DNA of 9,201 nucleotides from JALYSX01 sp036510515. GTDB taxonomy: Bacteria; Vulcanimicrobiota; Vulcanimicrobiia; Vulcanimicrobiales; Vulcanimicrobiaceae. Position numbers and translations under genes: made by a program. The stretch covers positions 1-9,201 of the forward strand of contig DATCDS010000157.1 in NCBI GenBank assembly GCA_036510515.1, in the 5' to 3' direction. This document shows, one piece after another, positions 6,656-9,201 of this stretch. Each line of letters begins with the position of its first letter. The first letter of the stretch is position 1. The notes beneath the pieces are model-generated. The model was given only the letters and a program-made list of their open reading frames with translations. It was not told where the DNA came from and did no database searches.

Positions 6656-8400
6656 GCTTTGGATGCTACCTTTTGCCCAAGTTCCCGGGCGAAGTCGGCG
6701 GTCGCGACGGTGCGTTTCTCATCGATGCCGCGCTCGTTGACGTTGACGGTGCCGTCGGCGGCTTCTTGCTTTCCGACGACCAGGACGTAGGGCACCTTTT
6801 GCATTCTCCAGTGCCGCACTTTGTAGCCGAGCTTTTCATTGCTGGCATCGAGTTCGATGCGGAACCCGTCGGCGCGCAGCGTCGAGGCGACCCGCTCGGC
6901 GTACTCGGCTTGATGCTCGGAGATCGGTGCCACGACGGCTTGAATGGGGGCCAGCCATGCCGGAAACGCTCCGCCGAAATGTTCGATGAGGATTCCAAAG
7001 AAGCGTTCCATCGAACCGGCCAGCGCGCGGTGAATCATCACCGGCACGTGGTCGCCGTCGCTTCCGCGATACGTCAGGTCGAAGCGTTGGGGCAGAACGA
7101 AATCGACTTGTACGGTCCCTAACTGCCACTTGCGGCCGATCGCGTCGCGCACGTTGATATCGAGTTTTGGCCCGTAGAACGCTCCCCCGCCCTCGTCGAC
7201 GCCGTACGGCAGATCGAATCGTTCGAGCGCGTTGCGGATCGCCCGCTCCGCGACCGCGTCGGTAGCGACCCGGTCTTCGGGCTTGCGCCTGGACAGGACA
7301 TATTCAAAATCGGTGAAGCCAAAGGCTTGCATCAAGCGCAGCGCTTCCTCGACGGTGCGTTCGAACTCGCCCTGAAGTTGCTCGGGCATGCAAAAGAGGT
7401 GCGCGTCGTCTTGGGTGAAGCCGCGTACGCGCGTGAGCCCGTGCAAGACGCCCGAGCGTTCGAAGCGGTAGACCGTTCCGAATTCGCTGTAGCGGATCGG
7501 CAACTCTCGATAGGAATGGAGGTGGCTCTTATAGATGAGAATGTGTCCGGGGCAGTTCATCGGTTTGAGCCGAAAGCGCTGCTCCTCGACTTCGAGCGGT
7601 CCGAACATGCCGTCGGCAAAGTTATCGAGATGGCCGGATATCTCGTAAAGCTTTTCGCTGACGACGTGCGGCGTGATGACCGGTTGATAGCCGCGCTCGC
7701 GCAGCCCTTCGCGGATGAAGCCTTCGATGATGCCACGGACGATCGCGCCCTTGGGATGCCAGAAGACCAAGCCGCCGCCGGCGTCCTCTTGGATCGAGAA
7801 GAGATCCAACTCGACGCCCAGTTTCCGGTGGTCGCGTTTTTGGGCTTCCTCGACTTGATGCAGATATGCGTCGAGTTCGCCTTGCGTCGGCCAGGCGGTC
7901 CCGTAGATGCGCTGCAGCATGGGATTGCGCTCGTCGCCTCGCCAATAGGCGCCGGCCACGGACGTAAGCTTGAGGCCTCGAATCGCGCCGGTCCCGCGGA
8001 CGTGGCCGCCGCGGCAGAGATCGGTAAACGCGCCGATCGTGTAGAGCGTGATCGGTTCGCCGTCGGGTATTCCCCGCGCGAGCTCGACCTTGTACGGATT
8101 TGCGGAAAACCGTTGGATCGCTTGGTCGCGCGTGACCTTTTGCCCGGTCATCTGCAAATCGGCCGCGACGATCTCGTGCATGCGCCGCTCGATCGCGACG
8201 AGGTCCTCGGGTGCGAACGGCTCGGCGCGGTCGAAATCGTAGTAGAAGCCGTTCTCGATGGACGGACCGATCGTCGGCTTGGCATCGGGAAACAACTCTT
8301 GGACGGCATAGGCCAAGACGTGCGCGGCCGTGTGACGCAATTCGGCCAGCGCGTTGCCTTGTTCGGGGTCTTCGGGCATAGCGGGGTCGTTTCGTCGCAT
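6652..8400 (-). CDS. thrS: Threonyl-tRNA synthetase lacking the N-terminal TGS domain
   Basis: This enzyme charges tRNA-Thr in the cytoplasm and hydrolyses Ser-tRNA-Thr in its editing domain. The editing domain covers about 20-190 and has both key motifs, HTAAH (H23, H27) and CRGGH (C129, H133). The class II catalytic core has MNCPGH (C283), motif 2 with YRFERSG (311-317) and TRVRGFTQDDAH (H334), and motif 3 with MIHRALAGSMERF (H457). C283, H334 and H457 are the three zinc ligands. The anticodon-binding domain follows at about 485-575. At 582 residues it lacks only the ~60-residue TGS domain of the usual ~640-residue bacterial enzyme. The loss is not a start-calling error: an in-frame TGA lies at 8418-8416, and AGAAGG sits 4 nt before the ATG. 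A second ATG (8379) has no Shine-Dalgarno sequence. It is the first gene of a unit with the lipoprotein and the MFS transporter. Confidence 0.97.
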   Translation of the reverse strand: MRRNDPAMPEDPEQGNALAELRHTAAHVLAYAVQELFPDAKPTIGPSIENGFYYDFDRAEPFAPEDLVAIERRMHEIVAADLQMTGQKVTRDQAIQRFSANPYKVELARGIPDGEPITLYTIGAFTDLCRGGHVRGTGAIRGLKLTSVAGAYWRGDERNPMLQRIYGTAWPTQGELDAYLHQVEEAQKRDHRKLGVELDLFSIQEDAGGGLVFWHPKGAIVRGIIEGFIREGLRERGYQPVITPHVVSEKLYEISGHLDNFADGMFGPLEVEEQRFRLKPMNCPGHILIYKSHLHSYRELPIRYSEFGTVYRFERSGVLHGLTRVRGFTQDDAHLFCMPEQLQGEFERTVEEALRLMQAFGFTDFEYVLSRRKPEDRVATDAVAERAIRNALERFDLPYGVDEGGGAFYGPKLDINVRDAIGRKWQLGTVQVDFVLPQRFDLTYRGSDGDHVPVMIHRALAGSMERFFGILIEHFGGAFPAWLAPIQAVVAPISEHQAEYAERVASTLRADGFRIELDASNEKLGYKVRHWRMQKVPYVLVVGKQEAADGTVNVNERGIDEKRTVATADFARELGQKVASKA

Positions 8401-8450
8401 CGAGCCTTCTGCCCCTCACCGTTTGGGGGGCAAACGGCGCGGCGTGGGGT
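8401..8450. promoter_or_regulatory. Divergent thrS/aldo-keto reductase spacer with a palindrome and competing hairpins
   Basis: This 50-bp spacer contains a perfect 7-bp inverted repeat, CCGTTTG (8419-8425) and CAAACGG (8431-8437), around a loop of five G. A second, overlapping inverted repeat is TGCCCC (8410-8415) with GGGGCA (8427-8432). In the thrS transcript the two stems cannot form together, and the second one takes in the G-rich stretch next to the AGAAGG ribosome-binding site (8410-8405). It may be an operator for a dimeric repressor or a leader RNA structure for thrS. I see no convincing -35/-10 boxes for either gene. Confidence 0.5.
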
Positions 8451-9201
8451 ATGAGCGGCACTATGACGTCAAAGATCGATGCTAGTGCTGCCGGAACCCT
8501 GACCCTCGGCGGCGATATCGCGGTGCAGCGAATGGGATTTGGCGGCATGCGCCTGTGCGGACCCGGCATCTGGGGATGGCCCCAGGATCGCCAGAACGCA
8601 TTGGCCGTTTTGCGCCGCGCCGTAGAACTGGGCGTCACCTTGATCGACACCGCCGACGCCTACGGACCGCACGTCAACGAAGAGCAAATCGCGCAAGCGC
8701 TCTACCCCTATCCGGCCGGCCTGACGATCGCTACCAAATGCGGCTTGGTGCGTCCGGGGCCCGGTAAGTGGGACCGTGACGCGCGCCCCGAACGTCTGCG
8801 CGAATGTGCCGAGGGAAGTTTGCGGCGCCTACGTTTGGAACGACTGGACGTTTTGCAACTGCACGCCGTCGATACCCAAGTACCCCTGAGCGAGCAGATC
8901 GGCGCGCTGACGGAGTTGCAACGTGAAGGGAAGGTGCGCTACATCGGCATTTCCAACGTGACGCTCGAGCAGCTCAGAGAAGCGCGCACGATGGCCCAGA
9001 TCGTTTCGGTGCAGAATCCCTTCAGCGTCGGACAGCGGCACGGGAACGATGCAGTCGTCGATTACTGCCAAAGCGAGGGGCTCGCGTTCCTTCCATACTT
9101 CCCGCTGGATGCCGGCGATATCGGCGCGGACCGGCGTTTACAAGCGGTCGCCGACGCGCGCGGCGCGACGATCTATCAAATCGCTCTGGCGTGGCTCCTC
9201 C
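8451..9201 (+). CDS. Aldo/keto reductase, 3' end cut by window edge
   Basis: This is an NAD(P)H-dependent carbonyl reductase of the cytoplasmic AKR superfamily with a TIM-barrel fold. The 250 visible residues include the full catalytic tetrad: D66 and Y71 in LIDTADAYGP, K96 in IATKCG and H138 in LQLHAVD. The later EGKVRYIGISNV (159-170) and VSVQNPFSV (185-193) are the usual AKR strand signatures. Family members are 270-330 residues, so roughly 30-70 are missing. The WGWPQD and ALYPYPAGLTIATK phrases resemble E. coli YdbC/PdxI, a pyridoxal reductase; that assignment is suggestive only. Two in-frame ATGs are possible, 8451 and 8463; neither has a strong Shine-Dalgarno sequence, and the first is listed. 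The gene is divergent from thrS across a 50-bp spacer and may share control elements with it. Confidence 0.92.
   Translation, partial: MSGTMTSKIDASAAGTLTLGGDIAVQRMGFGGMRLCGPGIWGWPQDRQNALAVLRRAVELGVTLIDTADAYGPHVNEEQIAQALYPYPAGLTIATKCGLVRPGPGKWDRDARPERLRECAEGSLRRLRLERLDVLQLHAVDTQVPLSEQIGALTELQREGKVRYIGISNVTLEQLREARTMAQIVSVQNPFSVGQRHGNDAVVDYCQSEGLAFLPYFPLDAGDIGADRRLQAVADARGATIYQIALAWLL

Noticed and set aside
8401..8450. T-box riboswitch upstream of thrS
   Set aside because: The spacer is only 50 bp and lacks the T-box consensus and antiterminator; a T-box leader would not fit.
7327..8454. 375-codon open frame antisense to thrS
   Set aside because: It lies entirely opposite a secure thrS. It has the Asp/Arg/Ala-heavy composition typical of high-GC antisense frames and no recognisable domain.
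8449..8472. TTGACG on the minus strand (8472-8467) as the thrS -35 box
   Set aside because: No acceptable -10 hexamer lies 16-18 nt downstream; the nearest TA-rich matches (TCATAC/CATACC) are only 12-13 nt away.
1..9201. CRISPR array, mobile element or defence island
   Set aside because: No regularly spaced repeats, transposase, integrase, nuclease or toxin-antitoxin signatures were found on either strand.

Overview
This is a high-GC bacterial window with densely packed genes. It holds one housekeeping gene at each end of the functional spectrum (tsaD, thrS) and several accessory or poorly characterised genes between them. The Pro/Thr/Ser-rich lipoprotein, the lysine-rich small basic protein and the ThrRS without a TGS domain suggest an uncultured soil-type lineage; Candidatus Eremiobacterota (WPS-2) is my best guess. 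That is an inference from style only, and a 16S or marker-gene search would be needed to settle it. I see no tRNA, rRNA, CRISPR array, insertion sequence, integrase or phage gene.

Layout, left to right. (1) Minus strand, 1-920: tsaD, cut by the left edge just before its C-terminal metal-binding aspartate. (2) Plus strand, 1018-1665: a small beta-propeller-like protein, divergent from tsaD. It is followed almost without a gap by 1646(or 1679)-4111, an ~820-residue protein of the six-hairpin glycosidase type (amylo-alpha-1,6-glucosidase-like); the two probably form one transcript. (3) Plus strand, 4198-4473: a strongly translated small basic protein with a six-fold KKTTR tail and a conserved C-terminal module. 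(4) Minus strand, 8400 down to 4479: a tight three-gene unit, thrS - Pro/Ser/Thr-rich lipoprotein - MFS transporter. It is joined by an ATGA stop/start overlap and then a 2-nt gap, and it meets gene 3 tail to tail with 5 bp between them. (5) Plus strand from 8451: an aldo/keto reductase, divergent from thrS and cut by the right edge.

How the genes work together. TsaD (t6A modification of ANN-decoding tRNAs, which include tRNA-Thr) and ThrRS both serve translation but are not in one operon here. The glycosidase-like protein probably acts on an intracellular alpha-glucan or oligosaccharide, because no signal peptide is visible; its propeller neighbour has no assignable role. The basic protein probably binds nucleic acid. 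The lipoprotein and the transporter are envelope proteins that appear to ride on thrS transcription.

I looked for an undescribed system and found no convincing defence, mobile or biosynthetic locus. The best leads are modest: the thrS leader with two competing hairpins, the TGS-less thrS coupled to a lipoprotein and a transporter, the glycosidase with an unclear acid residue, and the 15-bp in-frame repeat in the basic protein.
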